From Leishmania martiniquensis (lineage: Eukaryota > Euglenozoa > Kinetoplastea > Trypanosomatida > Trypanosomatidae), in contig NC_090145.1 in NCBI RefSeq assembly GCF_017916325.1, positions 336,501 to 400,500 of the forward strand: DNA of 64,000 nucleotides. Direction: 5' to 3'. The notes beneath the pieces were generated by a model. That model made no database searches, was not told where the DNA came from, and saw only the letters and a program-made list of their open reading frames with translations. Made by a program: the position numbers and the translations under genes. This document shows, piece by piece, positions 18,838-28,575 of the stretch; within the stretch, counting starts at the first letter, position 1, and each line of letters starts with the position of its first letter.

Positions 18838-19260
18838 GCCTCGATTCCCCCCCGCGCGCCGTCGCTTCCCACGGGCGAAGCCCCCGGCGGCGCAACCGTT
18901 TTAACCCACGCGCATCGCCGCCCCGCGGCCAGTGGCGGCGCACCGCGCGCCCGTACAGCCACCGAAGACGTATGCATGCAGCGGTGCCCTTGTAGCAAGA
19001 CTTTTTTCCGCCCCTGCCAAACCCCTCCCCTCCCAAACACAGACACGGGGCGCGCCGCCCCGCGGCTGCCCGGCCCCCTCGCGCCGAGACGCGGGCGCCC
19101 TGCCCCCCGGGCCAGGGGCGGGCGGGGGCCGGCACCGGGCGAAAGGCGCGGCCCGCACACGCTGGCGCGCCCGCCGAAGACCCCCCCAAACACGCGCGGG
19201 TGGCGGGAGTGAGCAAGGGGGCAAGCAGGGGCTGGGGGCGGAGGCGACGCTCACCGCACG
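18838..19260. other. Extremely GC-rich non-coding tract
   Basis: Dense C-runs, G-runs and GGCGCC-like palindromic patches give this 0.4-kb stretch a texture unlike the flanking spacer. Several overlapping frames stay open on both strands simply because of base composition, and none looks like protein. The texture resembles the long tract at 47300-52120. Confidence 0.5.
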
Positions 19261-20366
19261 CACCAGCTTCGCACCACACCTCATGCACCGAACCTTCCCC
19301 CGGCATAAGCTGGTCTGTGTGCGCGTGGATGCCCTTCAGACGCTGCAGCTTCTCTTTGGACTGCTTCTCGAGGTGTGCCCCGCTAAAGCTATTACAGCCG
19401 AAGCTCCCAATCCCGCTCGCTGGCGCGAGGGCGTCCAAGAAGCGAAGCCCGTCAGCCTTCTAGCAGCTGCGTCGCCATCGGCGCAAGCGGCCTGCCACGA
19501 AAGTTGTCACCGCACTCGCTCGTGCCACCGCGCAGCTGCGGGTTCTCCTTCCGTTGCCCCAGCATGTTGCAGCAGATCCTGTACTGCGCCTCCTGCATTT
19601 TTTTTTTCGCGAATAGGGGCCAGCCGAGTCGACCAAACCAGCCTGGGGCGCCGCCCGTCATGACGAGTGTGCCTACACCCTGTACCTAGCAGAACGCCAT
19701 GGTCGTGTCCACCGCCGTCACACCACTTATCTGAAACGCCTGCAGCAAAGTCGGTTGCTCGCACGTCAATTAGGATCGTACGACCCGCCCAGCGGCCACC
19801 CCTTGCCTGGGGGAACCCCTCGCGTCTAGGATTTTGTGCAATGCTCCTGTCATCGTGACTGTATCACGCGCCTTGACGTGGATCTGCAGCACGGAAGCAG
19901 TGCCGCTAAAGAACATCACGTTCGCCATGAAGTTGTAGCGTGGCATCTCGGGCAATACACGTCGAGTGCGCTGTGACTGTACCCACACGGCCGCTCGCCT
20001 TTGCCACCGCCAAAGCCCTGGTCTGGCAGCACCAGCGTAGCGGCGGACGGCATGTGGGGCCCCTGCGTGAAGGTGCCCATCCTCCGCAAGGATCTAAAGA
20101 TGTTTGCCGGCAGCAACAATCGGCGGGCTGCGCGAGAGTGACCGCTTCAGCAGTGATAGTCCATGCGTTGCTGGTCGGATGAGGGCAGCGCAGCTCCAGA
20201 GAGGCGGACGCACCGAATGGCGCGAGAGGTGCAAGCTCCACTTCAATGGTGCGATGGGCAGGGCGTTGCTGTAGGTGGCCGAAGCCTTGCTGAGGAGAAA
20301 AAGTCCCCAGTGAAGAGCAGTTGGCCAATGCTGGTGCCGCCGTCGCCGGACCTCTTTGGCACACAC
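19250..20366 (-). pseudogene. Decayed minus-strand gene relic, family not recognised
   Basis: Short protein-like stretches appear in succession on the minus strand but in different frames, interrupted by stops and frame changes. In order they include EVELAPLAPFGASASLEL, then GTFTQGPHMPSAATLVLPDQ, then MFFSGTASVLQIHVKARDT, then KKMQEAQYRICCNML, and lastly GAHLEKQSKEKLQRLKGIHA. They read smoothly as one direction of one protein, with beta-rich pieces first and a charged helical piece near the end. It lies downstream of the 912-aa gene, so it would have been the terminal gene of the minus-strand unit. I cannot assign a family. An alternative is chance open frames, but the continuity across frames argues against that. 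Confidence 0.5.
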
Positions 20367-21386
20367 TTCTACGCCGGTGCCGAGTTGGCGTCGAACCTAC
20401 TGGGGAGGTTAGGCGGCTCAGGAGCGGCTGAAGCTGTGTTCACGACGATGCTGCGCTTCTCACCGGGCAATGCCGGAGGTGGAGGGGTGGTGTTGATGGT
20501 TGGTAGAGTGACTGTGGAAGAAGCGACGTACAGACGTGTTGAGAGCGTGTTCAGAGTGGGGGAGTCGGCGAAGAGACGTCTCCTTCGCGGAGCCGTGGCA
20601 TCTGCGCCGATCCCTCCCCTCTCTCCCTCCACACACACACACACACAGCGCGCAAGGGCTGCATGGGCGCGTGTGAATCCCTGCCTTGCACGATGAGGGG
20701 TGAAAAAGGAGTGAGAGAGGGGAAAGATCGAGCGCGGCAGCGGTGGCAGCGAGAGGGCTGTGCGTTGGCGGGGGAAGGGCATGCAGCCAAGGGCAAGGCG
20801 CAGCGGCGCCCACGTTGAGCGTAGGGAGCAGACATCAGCACCAAGCTCTTCGCATACGCAGGAAGCATGCGCCTCGCCAACGCACGAGGGAGAGGGATGG
20901 GGAGGGGAGTTGCCCCTCAGAGCATGTGAGCCAGGGTAGGCACTGGGCGCCTTCGCTCCGAGGCACGCCCCCAAGGAGAAGCCACATCGCGAGCTCGCAA
21001 GCGATGACATCTGCGTGCAAGGAGCTCGTCCCCCTCGCGCACTCTCGACAGCGTAGCCGTCTGTGGACAAATATAGACGCGAACCCTGGCACGGCCAGAG
21101 GCGCAGACTCTACGCCAGCGCGCCAAGCCGACGATGACACACTCGAGGCGTGGGCTTGGACGGAGGGGGAGAGAAGGCGGCGGATGGGATTGCAGGGAAG
21201 GAAACAAAAAGAGGGGAGAGGCGACAGAGAGCAAGCGAGACAATTGGCACGCACACACACACCTACCCATATATATATGTGTGTGCGTGCGCGAGAGCGT
21301 AAAGCGGTAATACACCAGCATCAGGGCAAAGTCGTCGCCGCATTCGCTGCACAGCGCAGCAGAGATGGGAAGAGGCCAAAGAGGAG

Positions 21387-21423
21387 ATACATACGTATAT
21401 ATATTTATATATAGATATATAAA
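21387..21423. repeat. TA-rich microsatellite in the 3' UTR of the 912-aa gene
   Basis: An alternating TA stretch with one interruption begins about 20 bases past the stop codon of the minus-strand gene that ends at 21443. Confidence 0.8.
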
Positions 21424-21442
21424 GGACGCTGCGCATCGTGGC

Positions 21443-24181
21443 TCATCCCGGAGAGCGGCGCTCACAGAGATAGCGAGTCAGCATATCCACCTCCGGCTGC
21501 AGTAGCAGGGGCTCCTCTGAGGCGCGCAGGCTGCGTCGCTGAGTTCGCTGGTGCGGCTCTGTACACCACCGGCTTGCATCTCTGTTCACACGCAGCTCAC
21601 CGGATGGTCGATCAGAAAAGGGCGTTGCGCCATCGGTGGCGCCGACGACGCCAGCCCGCAGACTCGCTGACAGCGACAGCGGCGCCTGCTCAGATGCCGT
21701 GCCCGCCGCTTCACTTTGATCCGCGTCACCGCCGCTGGGAATCGCCACGGGCTCGTACACAAGCCCTCTTTTCGCCTCGTGCTGCGACTGCAGCGTCACT
21801 TCTTGCAACGCGACGCGCAATAGTTGTCGCTCGGTGGAGGTGAGCTGCGGCAGAGGTTGCAGACGATCCTGGCAAGCCTCTACTGCAGCGGTCACGTTGT
21901 CGTCCAATGCAGCAGCTGGCAAGGAGAGGAGCCGCGCCAACTCGTTCAGGAGATACGGGACCGCGGGCTCATACGGTGGCGCATCCAGGGCGCGTGCCGT
22001 GGTACGATGCGACCGCTCCAGTCGCGTGAAAACAAACAGTGCACGCACCACCGCGGCCAGCCCCCCGCGATCGGCATCGTCTCGGAGGAACGGTGCAGAA
22101 AGCACGAGCCCTTGAATCACCCGCCTCAACGTCGGAGTAATCGCGCCGTCTGCTGACTGCAGCTGCAAGCACGCGAGCACCAAGAGGCCGTACCGCCAAT
22201 GCCGACGTCCCAGCTCACTGCTTGGCTTCCCCATCACAATACAAGAAGCCGCAGGCTGGCTTGCTGTGCGTATCAGCACCCGCAGCGCGCGCTGGGCCTC
22301 TGCACGGACGATCGTGAGCGCCAGTGCATCGCCGACAACCTCGCACGCGCGTGCCCAAAGAAGGCTGCGCGTGTCGGGCTCGCTAGCCGCTGCCGTGTCA
22401 CCAGAGCAGCACAACACAGCGGCAGAGGTTTGCAAGCACTTGAGCGCCTCCGCGAGCACCGTCTGCGTCCCCTCCGGGTATGTGACGCAGGCCTCCGCAA
22501 TCCCAAGGAGCCCGCCCATCTCCCGCAAGTCGTGCAGGATGCGCTGCTTGTGATGGTAAAACAGGAGATCACGCACCCACCACGAGAATCGCGTGACTGC
22601 CTCCGTGGAGGCCAGGGCCGACGCGGTGGCGCATACGGTGAAGAAGATATCGTCCATGTCGGCGAGGGAGACGGACACCAGTGCGGCCGATACGGCGTAC
22701 AGGGGCATCGGCGGCGGCGGTGCCGACAGGCGGGACGTCGATGTGGATGTGTGCTGCAGGGCGTGGTGCGTCACATAGGCGCCGAGTCGCCGCCTTGCCC
22801 ACGCCGTCGCCTCTGTCCGTCGATGCCCCGCAGCGGCCCCGTGAAGGCGTGGAGAAGCAGTGGTCCACCACGTGGTGGGCAGGCGAGGCAGCCAGCGGGC
22901 TGTGGAAGACGCGAACGCAGTCTGTGGACGCCTTGGCGGTGTGCCTCGCAGCGTGTTTGAGGAGCCCAGTGTCGTCTTCCCTGTGTCCCTCCTCGAGGTA
23001 CGTGCGGCGCTGCTTCCTGGCCTGCGCGGTCCGCCCCCTTCGCCGTTGGAAGAGCGCCCCATAAGCGATCCAGTTCCGCTGCTGTGCCCGCTACCCCATC
23101 CCTGCTCCACTTCGTACGCCTCAATCAGTCGCATCGCCTGCGACAGACGCACCAGTTCCTGGGGTTGATACCACCACGGACTCTCTCGATGAGGCGGTGT
23201 GCCGTCACTGCCTTCGGCCGCCGCCGCCGCCTCTCCCTGCGAGCAGAGCGAGAGGATAGCCTGGTCGCATAGGCTGAAGATGCGCTGCTTCAGCAGCTCA
23301 CGATCCGTCTGCAGCTGTCCCAGTCGGCGCACGCTGTTCACGAAGCTGCCTCCAGGCTCTGCATCGGCTGCCACCGGCGAAGCACGCCCCGTCAGCGCCA
23401 GAGCGAGCGCGGTGAACTGCACGAGCAGTCCTGTGGTGGAGGCGCCATGATCGATAAAATTTGCCCAGAACTGTTCCACCATGTCTACCAAAGCCGCCAG
23501 GTTATCGAGGGTCAAGGCGATCGAGCCCCCTAATGGCAGCGCCCGCGCACCCGGTCCTGCTAAGCGAGTCCGTTTAAGGGACTGTCTGAGGCCTCGCTGT
23601 TGCTGATCATGGGCATCCAGGCACGCCTCCATCACACGAACTAGCGACTGAAACAGCGCTAGCTCGCTCAGAGCGGCAGCGCCTTTATCAGCATCTACGA
23701 AGCCGGTGCGGCTCCCGCCCATGCCAAGCACCAAGGCGGGTGTTCGAGGCGACGCTTTGGCAGACTGGCCACTCGCGGCGCGGTGCATACACCGCTGCCA
23801 GAGGGCGAAGACCTGCTGTGTGGCGCGAGGGGAAAGACCGTGTCGCAGGCAGTTTGCCAGCATCAAGCTGCTCTCGTCGAGGGTGATGAAGTGCGAGCCG
23901 ATATCACGGCGCACCTCAGCGAGAAGTCGCTCGCTGAGAGCGTTGCGCAGCAAGTCGCTGGAGGTTTCAAGGTTCTCTGCGTTCGGTGAGGCGGCTGCTG
24001 GCGCAGTGCGATCATGGTCACGCTTTTCCGTAGCCAATACAAAGTGAGCCTCGAGGGAGCGCGCGGGATTTGTCAGCGAGCTCGACTGCATGCGGCGCAG
24101 AACCTCATCCAGCGACACCGCCTCCAGCTGCTCGGCGATCCGGCGCTGCACCGCTAAGCGTTGAAGCATGATGCGGAGCAT
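21443..24181 (-). CDS. Conserved-looking hypothetical protein, 912 aa
   Basis: The open frame extends 15 bases further 5' only through a GTG; the first in-frame ATG is at 24181, giving 912 residues. I do not recognise the family. The N-terminus is amphipathic and basic (MLRIMLQRLAVQRRIAEQL), compatible with a mitochondrial presequence or simply a helix. Most of the chain looks alpha-helical, with Leu/Ala-rich segments that could form helical repeats. A disordered Ser/Gly/Arg/Thr-rich insert lies at roughly residues 365-440. No transmembrane helix or clear catalytic motif is visible. It is the last intact gene of the minus-strand unit before the strand switch. Its long frame, absence of low-complexity runs outside the insert and codon texture like its neighbours support a real gene. 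The function is unknown. Confidence 0.85.
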   Translation of the reverse strand: MLRIMLQRLAVQRRIAEQLEAVSLDEVLRRMQSSSLTNPARSLEAHFVLATEKRDHDRTAPAAASPNAENLETSSDLLRNALSERLLAEVRRDIGSHFITLDESSLMLANCLRHGLSPRATQQVFALWQRCMHRAASGQSAKASPRTPALVLGMGGSRTGFVDADKGAAALSELALFQSLVRVMEACLDAHDQQQRGLRQSLKRTRLAGPGARALPLGGSIALTLDNLAALVDMVEQFWANFIDHGASTTGLLVQFTALALALTGRASPVAADAEPGGSFVNSVRRLGQLQTDRELLKQRIFSLCDQAILSLCSQGEAAAAAEGSDGTPPHRESPWWYQPQELVRLSQAMRLIEAYEVEQGWGSGHSSGTGSLMGRSSNGEGGGPRRPGSSAARTSRRDTGKTTLGSSNTLRGTPPRRPQTAFASSTARWLPRLPTTWWTTASPRLHGAAAGHRRTEATAWARRRLGAYVTHHALQHTSTSTSRLSAPPPPMPLYAVSAALVSVSLADMDDIFFTVCATASALASTEAVTRFSWWVRDLLFYHHKQRILHDLREMGGLLGIAEACVTYPEGTQTVLAEALKCLQTSAAVLCCSGDTAAASEPDTRSLLWARACEVVGDALALTIVRAEAQRALRVLIRTASQPAASCIVMGKPSSELGRRHWRYGLLVLACLQLQSADGAITPTLRRVIQGLVLSAPFLRDDADRGGLAAVVRALFVFTRLERSHRTTARALDAPPYEPAVPYLLNELARLLSLPAAALDDNVTAAVEACQDRLQPLPQLTSTERQLLRVALQEVTLQSQHEAKRGLVYEPVAIPSGGDADQSEAAGTASEQAPLSLSASLRAGVVGATDGATPFSDRPSGELRVNRDASRWCTEPHQRTQRRSLRASEEPLLLQPEVDMLTRYLCERRSPG

Positions 24182-25056
24182 GTGCGTCTGCCGCACAAAA
24201 TCTTTTGCTCAAAGGCACGGGATTAGGGAAGAGACGTGTAGGGCGTGAAGGGGACCACCAGAGAAGTCTCATTGCCTCTCAGCGCAGGATACACACACAC
24301 ACGCACAGGTGTATATGTACTGATATATATATATATACATATGTATGTGTGTGTGTATGTGTATAGTCAGCCCCCTCTCTCTCTCTGCGGCGGAGGTGGA
24401 AGAGAAAGCGCTAATGGGAGAGAGGGGAGGTGAGTGAGGGGAGGAAAGGGAGTGGACACGTTGCTGGCACACACACAAACACAGAGGGAGGGAGGGGTCG
24501 AAGAGGAGGAGAAATGCCTGATGCTGCCGAGAAGGGGAAGAAGCAGCGCATGGAGGAGTGTGTGCGATTCAGAGCGCGAGGGGCGAGCAAGAGACACTCG
24601 CAGAAAAGCACGGGCGGTTGTGTGCGCTTGAGAGAGGCCAAGGGGAAGCCCCGCAGCAGGCCATCCCCACTCGGTGCGAGATGAGGGGAGAGGGGGAAGG
24701 AACAGAGCCTCCCGCTCGATACCCTCACCAGGCGTGGCCTCCTGCCGTCTGCCCCGTCCGCCGGCATGTCTGTCGAGCGCAAGGGCTTCTGCCTCAACGA
24801 CGCTCTCCCTCTCCACGGGTCGACCCACAAGGGAGGGCCAGAAGGCCGATGAGAAAGAGAGACGAAGAGGGGGCAGTACAGATGATGCCCACACACACAC
24901 ACACAGACGCACAGACGCACCGGCTGCAGCAGCACGCTTTTGTTTGTGTTGCTTTTTTTCTGCTGTTTAGAGCACCATCTTGGCTGCAGCACGGCACGCA
25001 CACGAAGAGAGACACATGCAGCATGATCGGGCACAGCAACGTCGCCATCATCCTCG
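24182..25056. other. Intergenic spacer
   Basis: No gene seen. It contains (CA)n near 24290-24307, the TA/TG microsatellite at 24309-24365, long purine-rich stretches on the plus strand (pyrimidine-rich on the transcribed minus strand, fitting a splice-acceptor region) and (CA)n near 24892-24905. Confidence 0.7.
24309..24365. repeat. TA/TG composite microsatellite
   Basis: A TA run followed by TG/TATG repeats, about 130 bases upstream of the ATG at 24181 in minus-strand sense. Confidence 0.85.
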
Positions 25057-28000
25057 TTAGACACCCTCTTGGAGGTTCGCCTCTCCCTTCGCCTCCCCCT
25101 CCCCTTGCAGCGAGGAGGCTGGACTTGGCAGTACCTCTTCGTTCTCTTCCCCAGCACACGACTGCCAGGTATCCGCCGTCGCGCCTTCCAGCAATTCTTG
25201 CGGTGCCGCCTGCACGTCCGTATCGTCGAACTCTACGTCAGGAGTAGCCGTGTGCGAGGGCGGCTGCTCTTCGTCCGATGGCTGAGAGGGACCGGAATCG
25301 CCGGAGACCTCCGCTGCTTGTGTGGATGCCTCTGACTCCTCATTCTCTGCTGGCGACTCAGGAGTCTCGCCCTTGGCGGCGAGGGCCGCATCTTCTGGCG
25401 CTGGCGCTGAAACGCGGGGGGTGGTATGCGGCTGAGGGGAAGAGGTGTCGGCCTCGGCCACTCCGTTCTCCTTCACTATGGACAACGAAGCGGTGTGCGG
25501 CTCCGAAGTCGCGTTGGGTGACTCGGCGGCCGCGACGATCGGTGACGGGGCAAACGAGTGTGAGGGCTGCGTTCCGGGGGTAAGCGAGGTAGCCGTTGAG
25601 ACCGGCCCTGCCGTAGCACCAGGCTGGACAGCCGACGTGGCTGGTGCCACCGTCTGCGCCGTTGCAGGGGTGCTTGGTGCCGAGACGCACTGTTTCTGTT
25701 GTTGCTGCAGGTTCTGGAGCTCTTGCTGCTGCGCTTGACGCTGGCGGGCGTGCGCCAAAAAGCTTCGGATCGCCTGCAGCGTGTCGGCCATGTGCACCGT
25801 TGACTCCTCCACCGGTGGAGGTGCCGCTGCGGCGCTGTCCGGCGACGCAGCCGACGATGCCACTGCTGGTGTCGTCACAGCCTGCTCCAGTGCGCGTTGC
25901 AGGACGATGCTCGCGTGCTGTTGCATGATGCACTGCGTCCGTTCGGCCTCGATGGCTTGATACTTGGACTTCCAAGTCGACTCCCACTGCTGCTGCGCGG
26001 CGCTGATACGCTCAGCCAGGCTGGTCGCCTGCGCCTGCGCTGAGGCCTCAAAAGCTGCCTTGGCTGCCCGCACCCGCGCTTCCTGCTGCTGAATGGCCTT
26101 GACGAGCTCCCCAATGTAGCTGGTCTTGTCCTGAGCCGCCTGTCGCGCGGTCTCGGCAACTGCCTCGGAGATGTGCGCCTTCATATCCTGCAGCGCCGCC
26201 ACAATTCTCTCGGCCGCGGCGGAGTGCTGCTCCGCATGTGCGTTTGCGTGGGTGTCATCGTCCGCGCCAGTGCCCCACGACGCCGCCTCGCGCCGTAGCA
26301 TGTCACTCATGTCTCGCCGCTCCTGCTGAACCATTTCGCGCAGCTTCTCCGCGTGCTGCTCCGACTGGTGGTAGAGCTTTAGCACGTTGGAGAGGCCCTC
26401 CAGCGCCGTGCGCACCATCGACACTGCGGAGGTGTAGTGGCGCTGCAGCTCCTGCAACTCGTTGGCAAGGCTCGTCGTGCGGTGCGTGAGCGCCGCGTTG
26501 GCCTCCTCCATGGAGTGGCGCACCTTCGCCTCTGCGGCCGCTGCGGCCGCGTGCTCGCGGCGCGTGCTCTCCAGCTCAGCCTGTATACGTCGGTTTTCAT
26601 TGCGCGCGTCGAGCAAGTCACGGTGTGAGGCGAGCAGCCTCTCTTGGCTCTGCACAAACTGCTGGTGCAGTGACACAAAAGAGTCACGGTGAGGAGTCAC
26701 GCTGCTGTCATGGCTACCGTCACCGCCGGAGGGGTAGGCGTGTTTGCTGCTGGTGCCCCGCTTTACACCGGGCCTTACAGTACGCGCTGCGGCATCCTCA
26801 TTCAGCAGAAACACATCATTAGCGCTTTGCCGGATGTACTCGAGAAATGGCAGCAGCGGAAGGTCACCCGCCCCCGATGCCCCCTTTCGAGTCGTGCTGC
26901 TGCCCGTTGGCGGGGACCTGTCGGTAGCAGACCCGCCGCTCTTCGAGTCAGGCACGAGCAGGAGCGCCTCCTGCTCCAGCAGGGCCCGCACACGGTCCTC
27001 GTGCAGATCGAGAAAGCGCTGCAGCTGATCTTTCTGCCGCTGAAGCTGCGCCACCTCACTCTTCAGCTTCTGGGCACGACGCAGCGCCTCTTCGATCGCC
27101 TGCGGATCGGCCACGACGGTGGCGCTCGCGGCCGCCACCCGCGTCGCAGCCTCACGAATGGTTCTGCAGCAGTCCCGCAGCTCCGTCTCCGAGAGGTAGG
27201 GCCCGGTAGCCTTCGCGACGGTCATCAACAGCCGATCCCGCTCCGCCTCGACGCCGGCACACTGGGCGCGCAGCCTCTTCTCCTCCTCGCGCCGGCGATC
27301 CACCTCCGCGGCGAGAGCGGCAAGATTGCCGAGCAACGCTGCCTTGCGCTGCTCAAGCTGTGCGACACGACCCTGCGAGACACGCAGGTCGGCCTCTACC
27401 TTGTGCATCGCCTGCACGTGCCGTTCCAGCTCGCGGATGCGGTCTCGGCCTTCGTACCAGAACTTCGTCAGCTCTCCACGGATCGAGGACGGGTTGCTGC
27501 TTGCATCTTGCTCGGCGCGCCGACGTTTCTGAGCTAAGGCCAGCTGCTCCTCGCCATGCTGCTGCGTGAGCTGCCGAATCGCGTCTTGCGCGGCGGCCAG
27601 CTGTACCTCCATGGCCCCTCGCTCCGATGCGAAAGCGGCCTCGCGCGCCGCAGCAGCGCGCACCTCGCCCTCGAGGGTGGCGATGCGCTCTCTCAGCATT
27701 TGTGCCTCCTCCTTTCGGTATGTCTCGTCGATTTCGCGCTCGACGGCATGGCGGCGCTCCATCTCCTCCAGAAGCACACGTTGGGCTGCCTGAATTGTCT
27801 GGCTCGAGCGAACATCTTCCTTGATGGCCTCCATCGCGCGGATTAGCTCCGGCACCTGCTGAGCAGCGAGGAGGCCACCCTGTAAGGAGGACTGAAACGC
27901 CCCGACAGTGATGCGGGTGGACTCTTGGCCCTCCCGCAGCTGCTGTCGAAGCAGTGCCTCGGATTCCCTCAGCTGCTTCAGCTCCGCCATCAGCGGCGGG

Positions 28001-28575
28001 GCGGGCGTGTTCGACATGGACATTTCCAGCTCCGCTACCCGCGCCACAAGCTGCTGCTTCTCCGCCTCCACTTCCTCCAGTCGCGCATGCAGGGGAGCCA
28101 CCGTGTTACTCTGCAGCTGCGCATGGTCCGCCTCAGTCTGCTGCTTCTCCTCGTGCATGCGGCGCAGGACTTCGGACACAGCCGCGCTCATAAGACACCT
28201 CCCGGCGTCCCCGGCACCGTTGTCGGGCGCGTCGCCCCTCTCTTTGTCATCCCTCGGCTGGTCCGTGAGCAAACATCGGCACGCCTGCTCGTGCGCTGCC
28301 ACGCACTCGAAGAAGCTGTGAAGCTGCTCTCGCAGGACCTCTTGCGCGACGCGCTGCTCATTCGACAGTTGGAGGCGCGCCTTAAGCGCTGTGTTCTCGC
28401 GCAGCAGCTCCTCAATCGTGGCGGAAGAGTGCGCCGGGCTGCACGGCAGTGGCGGGGCAGTGGCGGGGGTTGCCGATGCGTGTTGGGCGGTAGAGAAAGG
28501 TGGCGACGGGTACGGAGAGGCAGTGCTCGCTTGTTCCGCCGGCCCCTTGGCTGCATGAGCTGCTTCGTAGAACAT
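25057..28575 (-). CDS. Large coiled-coil protein, 1172 aa
   Basis: The frame is open to 29052 only through a GTG; the sole upstream ATG is at 28575, giving 1172 residues. A Pro/Ser/Ala-rich N-terminus of about 50 residues is followed by a very long heptad-patterned region rich in Glu, Gln, Arg, Leu and Ala (about residues 55-960). Several short breaks interrupt it, one being a Ser/Gly/Asp-rich segment near the middle. The C-terminal 200 residues are disordered: Gln runs, then Pro/Thr/Ser/Ala-rich, then acidic with many Glu. This is the build of a cytoskeletal or flagellum/basal-body structural protein, but no family-specific domain is visible, so the role is inference. No membrane segment or catalytic motif is seen. 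Confidence 0.88.
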   Translation of the reverse strand: MFYEAAHAAKGPAEQASTASPYPSPPFSTAQHASATPATAPPLPCSPAHSSATIEELLRENTALKARLQLSNEQRVAQEVLREQLHSFFECVAAHEQACRCLLTDQPRDDKERGDAPDNGAGDAGRCLMSAAVSEVLRRMHEEKQQTEADHAQLQSNTVAPLHARLEEVEAEKQQLVARVAELEMSMSNTPAPPLMAELKQLRESEALLRQQLREGQESTRITVGAFQSSLQGGLLAAQQVPELIRAMEAIKEDVRSSQTIQAAQRVLLEEMERRHAVEREIDETYRKEEAQMLRERIATLEGEVRAAAAREAAFASERGAMEVQLAAAQDAIRQLTQQHGEEQLALAQKRRRAEQDASSNPSSIRGELTKFWYEGRDRIRELERHVQAMHKVEADLRVSQGRVAQLEQRKAALLGNLAALAAEVDRRREEEKRLRAQCAGVEAERDRLLMTVAKATGPYLSETELRDCCRTIREAATRVAAASATVVADPQAIEEALRRAQKLKSEVAQLQRQKDQLQRFLDLHEDRVRALLEQEALLLVPDSKSGGSATDRSPPTGSSTTRKGASGAGDLPLLPFLEYIRQSANDVFLLNEDAAARTVRPGVKRGTSSKHAYPSGGDGSHDSSVTPHRDSFVSLHQQFVQSQERLLASHRDLLDARNENRRIQAELESTRREHAAAAAAEAKVRHSMEEANAALTHRTTSLANELQELQRHYTSAVSMVRTALEGLSNVLKLYHQSEQHAEKLREMVQQERRDMSDMLRREAASWGTGADDDTHANAHAEQHSAAAERIVAALQDMKAHISEAVAETARQAAQDKTSYIGELVKAIQQQEARVRAAKAAFEASAQAQATSLAERISAAQQQWESTWKSKYQAIEAERTQCIMQQHASIVLQRALEQAVTTPAVASSAASPDSAAAAPPPVEESTVHMADTLQAIRSFLAHARQRQAQQQELQNLQQQQKQCVSAPSTPATAQTVAPATSAVQPGATAGPVSTATSLTPGTQPSHSFAPSPIVAAAESPNATSEPHTASLSIVKENGVAEADTSSPQPHTTPRVSAPAPEDAALAAKGETPESPAENEESEASTQAAEVSGDSGPSQPSDEEQPPSHTATPDVEFDDTDVQAAPQELLEGATADTWQSCAGEENEEVLPSPASSLQGEGEAKGEANLQEGV

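Larger units (their letters stand above)
15790..21442. other. Convergent strand-switch region (transcription termination zone) without intact genes
   Basis: Plus-strand genes end at 15789 and minus-strand genes end at 21443, so two polycistronic units converge here. In Leishmania such regions are known to be enriched in base J and to terminate RNA polymerase II. The 15790-18600 part holds only low-complexity pyrimidine-rich sequence, (CA)n near 16358-16375, a TA/TG microsatellite at 17228-17264 and poly-A/T runs. From 18838 to 19260 the sequence is extremely GC-rich, and 19250-20366 contains a gene relic. The part from 20370 to 21440 is again microsatellite-rich. I saw no tRNA-like box A/box B pair by eye. 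Confidence 0.75.

Noticed and set aside
15790..21442. tRNA, snRNA or 5S genes that often sit in Leishmania strand switches
   Set aside because: No box A/box B pair or cloverleaf was found by eye; a tRNAscan run would be needed to exclude them fully.
22199..22960. A 253-codon plus-strand frame antisense to the 912-aa gene
   Set aside because: It is a shadow of the minus-strand gene, Arg/Pro/Ala-rich, and opposite to the local transcription direction.
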